Shown here: piece by piece, positions 1 through 8,601 of the stretch | Layout of the letters: each line of letters begins with the position of its first letter | Numbering within the stretch: position 1 is the first letter of the stretch | Source of the DNA: Lachnospiraceae bacterium V9D3004 | GTDB taxonomy: Bacteria; Bacillota; Clostridia; Lachnospirales; Lachnospiraceae | Direction of reading: 5' to 3' | Length of the DNA: 64,000 nucleotides | Assembly (NCBI GenBank): GCA_000621985.1 | Contig: JHWW01000001.1 | Coordinates: 62,001 to 126,000, forward strand | Notes under the pieces: model-generated | Seen by the model: only the letters and a program-made list of their open reading frames with translations | What the model was told of the DNA's origin: nothing | The model's database searches: none | Translations under genes and position numbers: made by a program

Positions 1-1
1 G

Positions 2-100
2 GTTGAATACATTCAGGGATATTATTTCTCGAGGCCGCTTAATGAAAATGATGTGATAGATTTTGTGAGAAACTCACCGCTTGGTGCAGCCACCGCATAG
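2..100 (+). CDS. C-terminal end of an EAL-domain protein (5' end outside window)
   Basis: The first 33 codons to the TAG stop read as the tail of an EAL domain, the cyclic-di-GMP phosphodiesterase fold. The stretch EYIQGYYFSRPL is the conserved last strand, which in intact EAL proteins carries the G-Y-(Y/L)-(F/I)-S-(R/K)-P signature. The REC-GGDEF-EAL protein at 42.7-44.4 kb ends in a close relative of it (QGYYFSKPV). Nothing can be said about upstream domains, so whether the protein also has GGDEF, REC or sensor modules is unknown. A strong hairpin follows the stop. Confidence 0.75.
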   Translation, partial: VEYIQGYYFSRPLNENDVIDFVRNSPLGAATA

Positions 101-146
101 AAATTGCCGATCAACACTATTTTCCGTATATATTTTCCCGCGAAAC

Positions 147-192
147 GGCAGGGGCCTGGCGGATATGAAGTCATATCCGCCAGCCCCCTGCC
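147..192. terminator. Long bidirectional terminator-like hairpin
   Basis: Two 22-nt arms (147-168 and 171-192) pair with one mismatch around a 2-nt loop. They lie between the convergent EAL and endonuclease IV genes. The + strand is followed only by a weak T-rich stretch (AATTCTTT), so it may act as a bidirectional terminator or an mRNA 3'-end stabiliser. Confidence 0.6.
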
Positions 193-221
193 AATTCTTT
201 ACTTACACTTGAAAAGAATTA

Positions 222-1121
222 TCACTTCCCTGCCAGAATAAGATCTTTAAGTTCCGGATTGAATACACCGCTTTTTATCATCTCAATCTCATATTTGTAA
301 GGGGCATATACTTTCTTTTTATCTTCGGGAGACGGAACGTAAGGTGTTTCTAAGATCTTGGGAATGTCCGTAAAATCCGGATGGTTTATGATCTTCATCA
401 ACGGATCGAAACCTATGCTTCCGAAACCGATATTTTCGTGACGGTCTTTGCGGGCGCCCGGTTCATTTTTACTGTCATTGATGTGGAATACGGCAATCTT
501 TTCCTTGCCGATTATAGAATCAAATTGATCAAATACACCTTCAAGGTCATTAATGATATCATATCCCGCATCGCTTACGTGGCATGTATCGAAACATACG
601 CGCAGCTTGTCGTTACAGGTAACACCGTCGATTATCCTTGCGATCTCTTCAAAAGTGCGTCCGATCTCGCTTCCTTTTCCGGCCATGGTTTCGAGAGCGA
701 TATTGACAGGTGTGTCTTTTGTGAACACTTTGTTAAGTCCTGATATAATTTTCTTTGTGCCTGCATCCACGCCTTCTCCTACATGTGAACCGGGGTGTAG
801 AACCAGCGTCCGGCTTCCCATGGCTGCAGTTCTTTCAATCTCTACGGCAAGAAAATCAACTGCAAGCTTATAAGTATCCTCTTTCACCGGATTGCCGAGG
901 TTGATTATATATGGTGCGTGTACCACGAAATCTTTTATGCCGTTTGCATCCATTAATTCTTTTGCGGCCTGAATGTTCAGGTCTTCCACGGCCTTCCTTC
1001 TTGTGTTCTGCGGTGCGCCTGTATATACCATGAACGTATTGGCTCCATAGGACAGCGCCTCCTTAACGGAACCTGCGAACATATCTTTTCCGCTCATGCC
1101 GACATGTGAACCTATAAGCAT
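222..1121 (-). CDS. nfo: Endonuclease IV (apurinic/apyrimidinic endonuclease)
   Basis: A 299-aa protein of the AP endonuclease 2 family. It cleaves the backbone 5' of abasic sites in base excision repair. The trinuclear zinc ligands of the TIM barrel can be read in order: HAPY (near residue 68), LVLHPGSH (His), ALETMAGKG (Glu), [12 protein letters not shown] (Asp/His), FHINDSKN (His/Asp), DRHENIG (Asp/His) and ILETPYV (Glu). Length matches the family. The ATG at 1121 is chosen because AGGAGG sits 8 nt upstream and the protein then begins MLIGSHVG, as in homologues; the open frame extends nine codons further without a better site. It is monocistronic and convergent with the EAL gene. Confidence 0.95.
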   Translation of the reverse strand: MLIGSHVGMSGKDMFAGSVKEALSYGANTFMVYTGAPQNTRRKAVEDLNIQAAKELMDANGIKDFVVHAPYIINLGNPVKEDTYKLAVDFLAVEIERTAAMGSRTLVLHPGSHVGEGVDAGTKKIISGLNKVFTKDTPVNIALETMAGKGSEIGRTFEEIARIIDGVTCNDKLRVCFDTCHVSDAGYDIINDLEGVFDQFDSIIGKEKIAVFHINDSKNEPGARKDRHENIGFGSIGFDPLMKIINHPDFTDIPKILETPYVPSPEDKKKVYAPYKYEIEMIKSGVFNPELKDLILAGK

Positions 1122-1164
1122 ATTATGAACCTCCTGTGTTGAGTACAATGATGTACCAGATAAT

Positions 1165-1203
1165 AACTGCCCGGTATCCCGAACCTGCAGGTACCGGACA
1201 GTT
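1165..1203. other. Inverted repeat in the nfo / esterase intergenic region
   Basis: AACTG-c-CCGGTA (1165-1176) pairs with TACCGG-a-CAGTT (1192-1203), leaving a 15-nt loop. It sits upstream of nfo on one strand and upstream of the esterase promoter on the other. It could be a leader hairpin of nfo or an operator; no T-tract makes it a terminator. Confidence 0.35.
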
Positions 1204-1268
1204 TCAGTTTATCAGAGATTTCTCAATATTTCAAATGGGAATCGGTATCCTCAGTCGGCAATGCGCAC

Positions 1269-1297
1269 TTTACACCTCCGGAAAAAATATATATAAT
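1269..1297 (+). promoter_or_regulatory. Sigma-70 type promoter of the carboxylesterase gene
   Basis: TTTACA (1269-1274), a 17-bp spacer and a perfect TATAAT (1292-1297) lie 33 bp before the esterase start. This leaves a short leader carrying the GGGGG ribosome binding site. Confidence 0.65.
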
Positions 1298-1329
1298 GAA
1301 AATATAATAAAAATTGGGGGTACACCGGT

Positions 1330-2853
1330 ATGTTAAGAGACGTTAAAGTTGAAAATGGAATTATCAGAGGAATTGAAGCGGCGGATCCGAGGATCACGGC
1401 ATTCAAAGGGATACCTTTTGCCGCACCGCCGGTAGGGGAGAACAGATGGCGCGCGCCGCAGCCGTGTCCGGATTGGGACGGAGAGCTCGAAGCATACAGA
1501 TTTGCACCGATATCCATTCAGGATACACCGGGGATCGGTGATAATATATATATCAGGGAATGGCATGTGGATCCTGATATTCTTATGGATGAGGATTGCC
1601 TGTATCTGAATGTATGGACACCGGCCAAGAGAGAGAATGAGAAGCTTCCGGTCGTTGTATGGTATTTTGGCGGCGGATTGCAGTGGGGATATCCGTCGGA
1701 GATGGAATTTGACGGCGAGCGTATTGCAAGAAGAGGAATAGTGGTTGTTACGGTCAATTACAGGCTTAACGTATTCGGTTTCCTGGCTCATCCGGAGCTT
1801 ACGAAAGAACAGCCCGATGCACCGGCCAATTTCGGAAGTCTTGACCAACAGGCAGGGCTCAGATGGGTATCAAGGAATATCGCAGCATTTGGCGGAGACC
1901 CCGATAATATAACTATTGCGGGACAGTCTGCGGGCGGTGGAAGTGTTCTTACACAGATGACCTGTCCGGATAACTATCCGCTTATCAAAAAAGCGATAAT
2001 ACACAGTGCCATGATATATGATCCCTATACGGGAAGCTGCATAGGTGAGCCGCTTACACTTGCGGAGGCCGAAAAGGATGGCGAGGAATTCTTTAAGTTT
2101 ATAGGGGCTTCCAATCTTGCTGAGGCAAGGAAAATGGATGCTCTGTATATCCGTGACAAATACGCTGAGTACACAAAGACTCACAGGCTCATGTTCCCTG
2201 CAATGGACGGAAAGATATGTATGGGTAATCCGCTCAAGCTGTATATGCAGGACAAGCATGCCGATGTACCGATCCTTGCCGGCAATACGGCAGATGAATT
2301 CCTTAACAGCATCCAGGCTTCGAGCAAAGAGGAATTCTTTAAGAAGGCAGATGAATTATTCGGAGACAGAGTTGATGAATTCCTTCAGTATGTAGATATA
2401 AATGATGCGATTGACGACAGATACGCAGTTGTTAACGGAATTGAATGTACGATTAAGTCAATATTCCTTCACGGCAATGAACAGGAGAATCCAAAGAAGT
2501 TCTATTATTACAGATTCGATGCCGACATTCCGGGATGGGATAAACCCGGAACTTTCCACTCAGTTGATCTTTGGTTCTTCTTTGAGACGCTTGCAAAATG
2601 CTGGAGACCGTTTGACGGCAGATATTATGACCTCGCAAGACAGATGTGTAATTACTGGTGTAATTTTGTAAAGACCGGAGATCCAAACGGTCATGACTGC
2701 ACGGGTATCTCAATGCCCGAATGGAATCCGTATTCAAAAGAAATGCCTTACGATATGGTATTCCGTGAGGGAGGACCGAGACTTGAGAAGAGAGCCGAAA
2801 AATGTCTTCATTCATTTGTGACGGAACATATCACCAAGGAGCTGAACAAGTAA
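1330..2853 (+). CDS. Type-B carboxylesterase / para-nitrobenzyl esterase family
   Basis: A 507-aa alpha/beta hydrolase of the carboxylesterase type B family. The nucleophile elbow GQSAGGGS places the catalytic Ser at about residue 200. NTADEF near 322 supplies the acidic residue and GTFHSVDLWFF near 410 the His. The N-terminus (AFKGIPFAAPPVG, then EDCLYLNVWTP) is typical of the family. There is no signal peptide, so it is cytoplasmic. The natural substrate cannot be told from sequence; in plant-degrading bacteria such enzymes often remove acyl groups from imported carbohydrates or aromatics. It is followed after 3 nt by a small unknown gene, probably co-transcribed. Confidence 0.88.
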   Translation: MLRDVKVENGIIRGIEAADPRITAFKGIPFAAPPVGENRWRAPQPCPDWDGELEAYRFAPISIQDTPGIGDNIYIREWHVDPDILMDEDCLYLNVWTPAKRENEKLPVVVWYFGGGLQWGYPSEMEFDGERIARRGIVVVTVNYRLNVFGFLAHPELTKEQPDAPANFGSLDQQAGLRWVSRNIAAFGGDPDNITIAGQSAGGGSVLTQMTCPDNYPLIKKAIIHSAMIYDPYTGSCIGEPLTLAEAEKDGEEFFKFIGASNLAEARKMDALYIRDKYAEYTKTHRLMFPAMDGKICMGNPLKLYMQDKHADVPILAGNTADEFLNSIQASSKEEFFKKADELFGDRVDEFLQYVDINDAIDDRYAVVNGIECTIKSIFLHGNEQENPKKFYYYRFDADIPGWDKPGTFHSVDLWFFFETLAKCWRPFDGRYYDLARQMCNYWCNFVKTGDPNGHDCTGISMPEWNPYSKEMPYDMVFREGGPRLEKRAEKCLHSFVTEHITKELNK

Positions 2854-2856
2854 AAT

Positions 2857-3354
2857 ATGGACAGTAATAATCAGATATTTGCAAAGGCGCTTGGTAATTT
2901 TATAAATGACTTTGCCTGTGGTGACGATATCAGGCATCTTGCCGACAGGGGCTTCACGGTAGCTGAGATTGCTAAGGAGATCGACTACCCGATGACTGAA
3001 GAGAAGATCGCTGAGATAGTGTGGCAGCATTATGTTGATATGGGAAAGATCTGTCTTGGTAAGCCGGAAGAAACCGATTACATAGTGAAAGTTACTTATG
3101 AGAAGGTTCAGGGTAAGTACGGCAGAATGAGTATGAAAAAAGTTGTCACAAGAATACCTGTAGAGAAGAAAGAGTACGTGGAGTGTGACTTCGGAAAACG
3201 GATGTATAAAGATAAAACACGGTTTTTAGCAGACCTGGAAGTGTTGGATGGTAAAGATAGGGAGTATATACTTGGGCTTTCCTGGCCGTTAAAAACCGTG
3301 TATCATGAAGCAGACGAGCGGATGAGAAGAATCCGCAGACTGCTTAATATATAA
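2857..3354 (+). CDS. Conserved-looking protein of unknown function (165 aa)
   Basis: I do not recognise this 165-aa protein as a named family. It starts 3 nt after the esterase stop, so it is probably translated from the same mRNA, with AAGGAG inside the esterase 3' end as a distant ribosome binding site. It is soluble and charged. Residues 25-55 (HLADRGFTVAEIAKEIDYP) have the look of a helix-turn-helix. The C-terminal half is rich in Lys, Arg and Glu and ends in a basic helix (RMRRIRRLLNI). A DNA-binding or adaptor role is conceivable but not shown. Confidence 0.65.
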   Translation: MDSNNQIFAKALGNFINDFACGDDIRHLADRGFTVAEIAKEIDYPMTEEKIAEIVWQHYVDMGKICLGKPEETDYIVKVTYEKVQGKYGRMSMKKVVTRIPVEKKEYVECDFGKRMYKDKTRFLADLEVLDGKDREYILGLSWPLKTVYHEADERMRRIRRLLNI

Positions 3355-3361
3355 GCACCAT

Positions 3362-3378
3362 GATCCGCAGGCGTGAGA
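3362..3378 (+). repeat. Short repeat GATCCGCAGGCGTGAGA (copy 1)
   Basis: This 17-mer in the gap between the unknown gene and metY matches 15 of 17 positions at 56021-56037. In both cases it is in an intergenic region close to GCGAA/TTCGC-type small hairpins. It is probably a fragment of a dispersed intergenic repeat. Confidence 0.3.
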
Positions 3379-3419
3379 TGCATGCGAATGTGGGCGTTCA
3401 GAGTCGCTTCGCCTTTTGG

Positions 3420-4721
3420 TTATGAGATGGCATCAAAAGCTGTCTTAAGATCTTCAAGAATATCCTTGATATTCTCTGTACCTATGGACAATCTGATAGT
3501 GTTCGGTTTGATTCCCGAATCTGCAAGTTCTTCATCTGACATCTGTGAATGTGTTGTTGAAGCCGGATGAATAACAAGAGACTTAACGTCGGCAACGTTG
3601 GCAAGAAGACTGAACAATGTGAGGTTGTCTATGAATTTCATTGCCGTATCGGCATCGCCTTTGATCTCGAATGTGAATATGGAACCGCCTCCGTTAGGGA
3701 AGTATTTTTTGTAAAGCTCAAGCTGAGTCGGATCCTTGGTTACCGATGGATGGTTAACCTTTTCAACAAGTGGATTTGAATTAAGGAATTCAACCACTTT
3801 CAAAGCATTTTCAACATGTCTCTCAACACGAAGTGAAAGAGTCTCAAGTCCCTGAAGGAATATAAATGAATGGATCGGTGAAAGAGTTGCACCGGTATCT
3901 CTTAACAATACGGCACGGATCCTTGTGATATAGGCAGCTGCACCGCATGCCTTGGTGAAGCTTATGCCGTGATAACTTGGTGAAGGCTCGGTGAGAATAT
4001 CGAACTTTCCGCTTGCTTCCCAATCAAACTTACCGCTGTCAACAATAACGCCGCCGATCGAAGTTCCGTGACCGCCGATGAATTTGGTTGCCGAATGAAC
4101 AACAACATCTGCACCGTACTCGAAAGGTCTTACGAGATAAGGAGTTGCGAATGTATTGTCAACGATAAGCGGGATCTTGTGGCTGTGAGCGATATTGGCA
4201 ACAGCCTCAATATCAACAACATCCGAATTCGGATTGCCGAGAGTCTCAATGAATACAAGCTTGGTGTTGTCTTTAATTGCCTGTTCGATCTCCTCTTTGT
4301 TATGAGGATCAACGAAAGTAGTTGTGATTCCGAACTGTGTGATCGTATGCTCAAGCAGGTTATAGGTTCCGCCGTATATGTTTTTGGCAGCAACAATATG
4401 CTCGCCTGCTTTGACGATATTCTCGATCGCATATGTTATGGCAGCTGCACCTGAACCTACGCCAAGTGCACCGACACCGCCTTCAAGTGCGGCAATTCTC
4501 TTCTCGAATACATCAGTCGTCGGATTGGTAAGTCTTCCGTAGATGTTGCCGGCATCTCTGAGTCCGAAACGGTCTGCTGCATGTGCACTGTTATGGAACA
4601 CATAAGAAGATGTCTGGTATATCGGAACAGCTCTGGAATCTGTTACCGGGTCTGCGTTCTCCTGTCCTGCATGAAGCTGGAGTGTCTCAAAAGAATAATT
4701 ACGTTTTGTTTCATTGCTCAT
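3420..4721 (-). CDS. metY: O-acetylhomoserine sulfhydrylase (Cys/Met metabolism PLP enzyme)
   Basis: A 433-aa PLP-dependent enzyme of the Cys/Met metabolism family. It converts O-acetylhomoserine plus sulfide to homocysteine. The motif HSATKFIGGHGTSIGG holds the Schiff-base Lys. The start FETLQLHAGQ, the motif SSYVFHNSAHAADRF and a length of about 430 aa fit the O-acetylhomoserine sulfhydrylase branch better than cystathionine synthases (about 380 aa). The ATG at 4721 is chosen because AGGAGG lies just upstream; the ATG seven codons earlier would place this Shine-Dalgarno inside the gene. It is transcribed alone from a near-ideal promoter with an overlapping palindrome, which suggests regulation by sulfur or methionine status. 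Confidence 0.93.
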   Translation of the reverse strand: MSNETKRNYSFETLQLHAGQENADPVTDSRAVPIYQTSSYVFHNSAHAADRFGLRDAGNIYGRLTNPTTDVFEKRIAALEGGVGALGVGSGAAAITYAIENIVKAGEHIVAAKNIYGGTYNLLEHTITQFGITTTFVDPHNKEEIEQAIKDNTKLVFIETLGNPNSDVVDIEAVANIAHSHKIPLIVDNTFATPYLVRPFEYGADVVVHSATKFIGGHGTSIGGVIVDSGKFDWEASGKFDILTEPSPSYHGISFTKACGAAAYITRIRAVLLRDTGATLSPIHSFIFLQGLETLSLRVERHVENALKVVEFLNSNPLVEKVNHPSVTKDPTQLELYKKYFPNGGGSIFTFEIKGDADTAMKFIDNLTLFSLLANVADVKSLVIHPASTTHSQMSDEELADSGIKPNTIRLSIGTENIKDILEDLKTAFDAIS

Positions 4722-4771
4722 AGTTGTTTTCCTCCTGGTCATTAAAGTGATTTGGTTTGCACGAAAGCAAA

Positions 4772-4790
4772 ACCTATGAAATTAATAGGT
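4772..4790. promoter_or_regulatory. Palindrome at the metY transcription start (candidate operator)
   Basis: ACCTAT (4772-4777) and ATAGGT (4785-4790) form a perfect 6-bp inverted repeat with a 7-bp AT-rich spacer. It lies directly downstream of the -10 box and covers the predicted start. Rrf2-family cysteine regulators of Firmicutes use AT-rich dyads at such sites, but the actual regulator is inference. A second small dyad (TTTGC / GCAAA, 4756-4771) follows in the leader. No S-box or T-box fold is visible. Confidence 0.45.
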
Positions 4791-4819
4791 ATTATATAGA
4801 TTGAATGGAAGGATGTCAA
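4791..4819 (-). promoter_or_regulatory. Consensus promoter of metY
   Basis: Read on the minus strand, TTGACA (4814-4819) and TATAAT (4791-4796) are both perfect consensus hexamers 17 bp apart. The expected start is near 4784. A promoter this strong usually needs a repressor or attenuator. Confidence 0.8.
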
Positions 4820-4950
4820 GCAAATTTTTTTGAAGTAGCAAAATTTCACATTTCGCAAGGAGAAAGAGAGGATGATCATAGCCTTATTAAAAGAAGTAGG
4901 GTGCGCCCGAGAGGTCGGTTATGTGTATGCAAAGAGAGGGTATGCTAAGC

Positions 4951-4978
4951 TTTACAAGTATGATATTATTAGTATGAT
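4951..4978 (+). promoter_or_regulatory. Possible promoter for addBA
   Basis: TTTACA (4951-4956), a 16-bp spacer and TATGAT (4973-4978) form a moderate sigma-70-like match 80 bp before addB. The rest of the 337-bp gap holds the metY promoter, a doubtful 65-codon frame and a small hairpin. Confidence 0.35.
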
Positions 4979-4986
4979 GATTAATA

Positions 4987-5006
4987 GTTCAGCTGGGGTG
5001 CTGAAC
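4987..5006. repeat. Collapsed copy of the GGGGTGC hairpin family
   Basis: GTTCAGC (4987-4993) and GCTGAAC (5000-5006) pair around TGGGGT. The right half, GGGGTGCTGAAC, is the same terminal sequence as in the hairpins ending at 26911 and 51524. This looks like a copy whose interior was deleted. Confidence 0.45.
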
Positions 5007-5058
5007 GAACAACACTTATTCACACATCAATCATATCCAACAAGTAAGGAAGTGAAAT

Positions 5059-8000
5059 ATGGCACTTAATCTTATTACCGGAGGAGCCGGATCCGGCAAA
5101 TCATACTACATATATGACAAGATCATAAAAGAGTCTGAAAAACAGCCGCACACGGATTATCTTATTATAGTTCCGGAGCAGTTCACAATGCAGACCCAGA
5201 AAGATATGGTCATGCTAAGTAAAGCAAAGGGCATCATGAATATTGATGTCTTAAGTTTCATGCGCCTTGCCTACAGAGTGCTTGAAAAAACTCCTGCACT
5301 GAAAAAACCGGTTCTTGCCGACGAAGGCAAGGGAATGGTCATAAGGCGCATACTGAAGGAACATGAGAGTGAATGGAAAACATTCGGCAGCAATATTAAC
5401 AGACAGGGTTTCGTAGAGGAGATCAAGTCTGTAATAACGGAATTCCTTCAATACAGGATCGATGATGAAGAGATATCAAGATATGAAGAGATGGCGGGAG
5501 ACAGGAAACTCCTTAAGAGCAAGCTTACTGATCTCGGACTTGTAAATAAATATTACAGAGAGTATATGAAAGAACGTTATATATCCGCGGAAGAGATACT
5601 TGAACTTCTTGCAGGATATATTGCGGGTTCGGGACTTCTTAAGGACAGCGTCGTGTGCATTGACGGCTTTACGGGACTGACACCGATACAGTATGTGCTT
5701 CTTGGCGAGCTGTTAAAAGTATGCAAGGATGTGTATATAACGGTAACGATAGATAATAATGAGGATATATTCGGCCAGTCCGAACCCTATGAATTATTTC
5801 ATATGAGCAAATGTTACATACGTAAGGCCGTTAAGATCGCCAATGATAACAAAGTTGCTATAGGAGAGATACATAAAGCCGGAAGATATGAGGGTGATTC
5901 CGTGTTGCCGTGGAGATTCTGTAATTCTCCGGAACTTTGTGCAATTGAAAAAGGGTTGTTCAGGAACAAATATAAGATGACCGCTTTTAAAGATCATTCT
6001 GTACATATATATGAGGGTGCAGATCCGTATGAGGAATGTGAATACATCGTATGGAAGATAAGACAGCTTGTAAAAAGATCGGGTCTTCGTTACAGGGATA
6101 TTGCTGTGGTGACAGGAGACATGAAGTTATATGAACGTTTATTCGCGCAAGAATTCGAAAAAACAGATATTCCGTGCTTTATCGACAGTAATAAAAGTAT
6201 ACTTGCCAATGCGCTTGTTGATATGATAACCTCTCTTCTTGCCGTTGTGACGGGTAATTATGAGCAAACCGATGTTATAAGACTATTACGCTGCGCAGTG
6301 GTAAGAGATTATCTGGGATATCCTGCGGAAGATACCGACAGGCTTGAGAATTACGTCATAGCCGCCGGAACAAAAGGAAAGAAAGCATGGAACAGAGAGT
6401 GGACAAGGAAGAATTATGATCCGGAAGCGCTTGCTTTGATAAATGAATACAGGATCAAAGTAAATGAACTTATAATGCCTTTTGGCGACAGTATAAGCAA
6501 ATGTAAAACGGTGCTCGATTATTCGAAGGTAATATATGAATTCCTTGTATGTCACGGAATAAGCGGAGTGATCGACAGCATAACAAAGTATTATGAAGAA
6601 AATGAAATGCCGGTTCTTCAGAGAGAGTATGCGCAGATATACCGTATAGTCATCAATATTATCGACCAGATGGCAGTGCTTATGGGTGATGAAGAGATAT
6701 CATTTAAGGAATATACGGCACTGCTTGAAACCGGTTTTTCGGAGGCATCGGTAGGAGTTATCCCTCCGGGAATAGACTGTATAATTGTCGGTGATATAGA
6801 GAGAACCCGCTTAAAAGACATAAAAGTATTATTCTTTGCGGGTGTAAATGAAAATATCATTCCAAAGCCGGTTAGACCGGGAGGGTTCCTGTCGGATCTT
6901 GACAGGGAATATCTGCTTGATAAAGGCGCCGAACTTGCGCCGACTCTTCGTGAGCTTATATTCAATGAACGGTTCTATCTGTATCTCAATGTCACAAAAC
7001 CATCTGAGGAATTGTATCTGTCATACAGTAAAAAAGGAGTGACGGGGGATGATCTTGAGCCTTCTTCATTTATATCAAGGATAACTGATGTGACAGGTGA
7101 ACTTCCCATAGACAGAGACTATAAGAGCATTGACACATATGCCCATCTCGGAAATGACGGCGGAAGGTCGTGGTGGTTGGAAGGATTGAGGCGTGCAGCT
7201 GACATAAGTGACGAATTCTACGATAACGATATTGATCCGGTGGAAGAGGCGACAGAAGGAAGTATTGATGAATATAAAGAAAAATCAAAAAATGAGTGGC
7301 TTCTTCTTCACAGGGAATGGATGAAGTCCGTCGAAGGAAAGAAGCTTTTTGAGAGTGCATTTTACAGGGGCGGTACGGGTAATATAAGCCAAAAAGCCGC
7401 ATCACTTTTGTACGGTGATGAGATATTCGGAAGCGTCAGCAGGCTTGAAACATTTGCCAGATGCGGATATGCACATTTCCTGCAATACGGATTACGGCTT
7501 GAGGAGAGAAAGGAATATATGGTATCTCTTCCGGATATAGGAGTAATGTTCCATGATATTGTGGAAAGATTCGCACTGCATCTTAAGAACAACGGAATGA
7601 GATGGCAGGATGCAGACGAAGAACTGATAAAAAATGAGACTGCAAGGATCACTGCTGAAGTATGTGAGGATTTTGGTAATGGGATAATGCGTGACAATGC
7701 TTCCAACAGATATGTGGGTGAAAGGATCAGACGTATTGCCGTAAGCTCCATATCGGCACTCGTAGACCATATGAAAAAAGGATCGTTTGAGCCACTAGGC
7801 TACGAGCTTTCTTTCGGAAAACTTGCGGTATCCGATTCGCTCAATGTGAAACTCGACAAAGACAGGGTAATGCACCTTACCGGGCGTATTGACAGACTGG
7901 ATACATATGAGACGGATGACAGCGTATATATCAAGATCATAGACTACAAGTCCGGAAATAAGGCATTTGATCTGCAGAATGTGTATTACGGGCTTGACAT

Positions 8001-8601
8001 GCAGCTTGTTGTATATCTGTCTGCGGCAACTGACGTTTTAAAAGTAGATAATGCAGATAAGATCGTAATACCGGCAGGAACATTTTATTTTTGTATGGAT
8101 GATCCCGAGATAGAAGATACCGGTGACGATGCGAAGAATGAGATAAAGCTTAAGCAGGAATTTCGCCTCAGAGGCCCGGTAAATAAAGAGCAACCGGTAT
8201 TGCATCTTATGGATAAGACTATCTGTGATGCAGACGGAAAACTGAATTCCGGAGCATCATCCGATGTCGTTAAGGTTAAGGTCAATAACGACGAAAGTAT
8301 TTATGCACATTCACCGGTGATAAGCACTAAAAAATTCGAATATATGACAGGTTATGTGAACGGTCTTATTAAAGATTTCGGAAACATGATGGTTGACGGC
8401 TATACCGCCGCCAAACCCTATAAGCTCGGGAATGCGGACGGATGTGAACATTGCATATATTCGGCTGTATGCAGATTTGATCCGAGACTTGAAAATGACA
8501 GATACAGAGTGCTTGCAAAAATGGAAGAAAACCTGATATGGGAGGAGATGGAGAAAATATATGAAGCCGGAATACACCAAGAGACAGAAACAGGCGATTG
8601 A
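5059..8601 (+). CDS. addB: ATP-dependent helicase/nuclease subunit B
   Basis: A 1180-aa AddB subunit of the AddAB helicase-nuclease, which processes double-strand ends for RecA loading. Residues 8-15 are a Walker A (GGAGSGKS). The RecB-type nuclease motif IIDYKSG lies near residue 960. The Fe-S 'staple' cysteines are visible: one near 802 (ARCGYAHF) and three near 1128-1137 (GCEHCIYSAVC). Length is typical. The ribosome binding site is AAGGAAG upstream of the ATG. The last 41 nt overlap the start of addA in another frame, which implies translational coupling of the two subunits. Confidence 0.95.
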   Translation: MALNLITGGAGSGKSYYIYDKIIKESEKQPHTDYLIIVPEQFTMQTQKDMVMLSKAKGIMNIDVLSFMRLAYRVLEKTPALKKPVLADEGKGMVIRRILKEHESEWKTFGSNINRQGFVEEIKSVITEFLQYRIDDEEISRYEEMAGDRKLLKSKLTDLGLVNKYYREYMKERYISAEEILELLAGYIAGSGLLKDSVVCIDGFTGLTPIQYVLLGELLKVCKDVYITVTIDNNEDIFGQSEPYELFHMSKCYIRKAVKIANDNKVAIGEIHKAGRYEGDSVLPWRFCNSPELCAIEKGLFRNKYKMTAFKDHSVHIYEGADPYEECEYIVWKIRQLVKRSGLRYRDIAVVTGDMKLYERLFAQEFEKTDIPCFIDSNKSILANALVDMITSLLAVVTGNYEQTDVIRLLRCAVVRDYLGYPAEDTDRLENYVIAAGTKGKKAWNREWTRKNYDPEALALINEYRIKVNELIMPFGDSISKCKTVLDYSKVIYEFLVCHGISGVIDSITKYYEENEMPVLQREYAQIYRIVINIIDQMAVLMGDEEISFKEYTALLETGFSEASVGVIPPGIDCIIVGDIERTRLKDIKVLFFAGVNENIIPKPVRPGGFLSDLDREYLLDKGAELAPTLRELIFNERFYLYLNVTKPSEELYLSYSKKGVTGDDLEPSSFISRITDVTGELPIDRDYKSIDTYAHLGNDGGRSWWLEGLRRAADISDEFYDNDIDPVEEATEGSIDEYKEKSKNEWLLLHREWMKSVEGKKLFESAFYRGGTGNISQKAASLLYGDEIFGSVSRLETFARCGYAHFLQYGLRLEERKEYMVSLPDIGVMFHDIVERFALHLKNNGMRWQDADEELIKNETARITAEVCEDFGNGIMRDNASNRYVGERIRRIAVSSISALVDHMKKGSFEPLGYELSFGKLAVSDSLNVKLDKDRVMHLTGRIDRLDTYETDDSVYIKIIDYKSGNKAFDLQNVYYGLDMQLVVYLSAATDVLKVDNADKIVIPAGTFYFCMDDPEIEDTGDDAKNEIKLKQEFRLRGPVNKEQPVLHLMDKTICDADGKLNSGASSDVVKVKVNNDESIYAHSPVISTKKFEYMTGYVNGLIKDFGNMMVDGYTAAKPYKLGNADGCEHCIYSAVCRFDPRLENDRYRVLAKMEENLIWEEMEKIYEAGIHQETETGD

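Noticed and set aside
4722-4790. SAM riboswitch (S-box) or T-box before metY
   Set aside because: The leader from the predicted start is only about 60 nt and has none of the conserved cores.
4872-5069. 65-codon frame upstream of and overlapping addB, preceded by AAGGAG
   Set aside because: It runs through the hairpin remnant and the possible addB promoter, has no recognisable family and overlaps the addB start; kept only as a doubtful frame.
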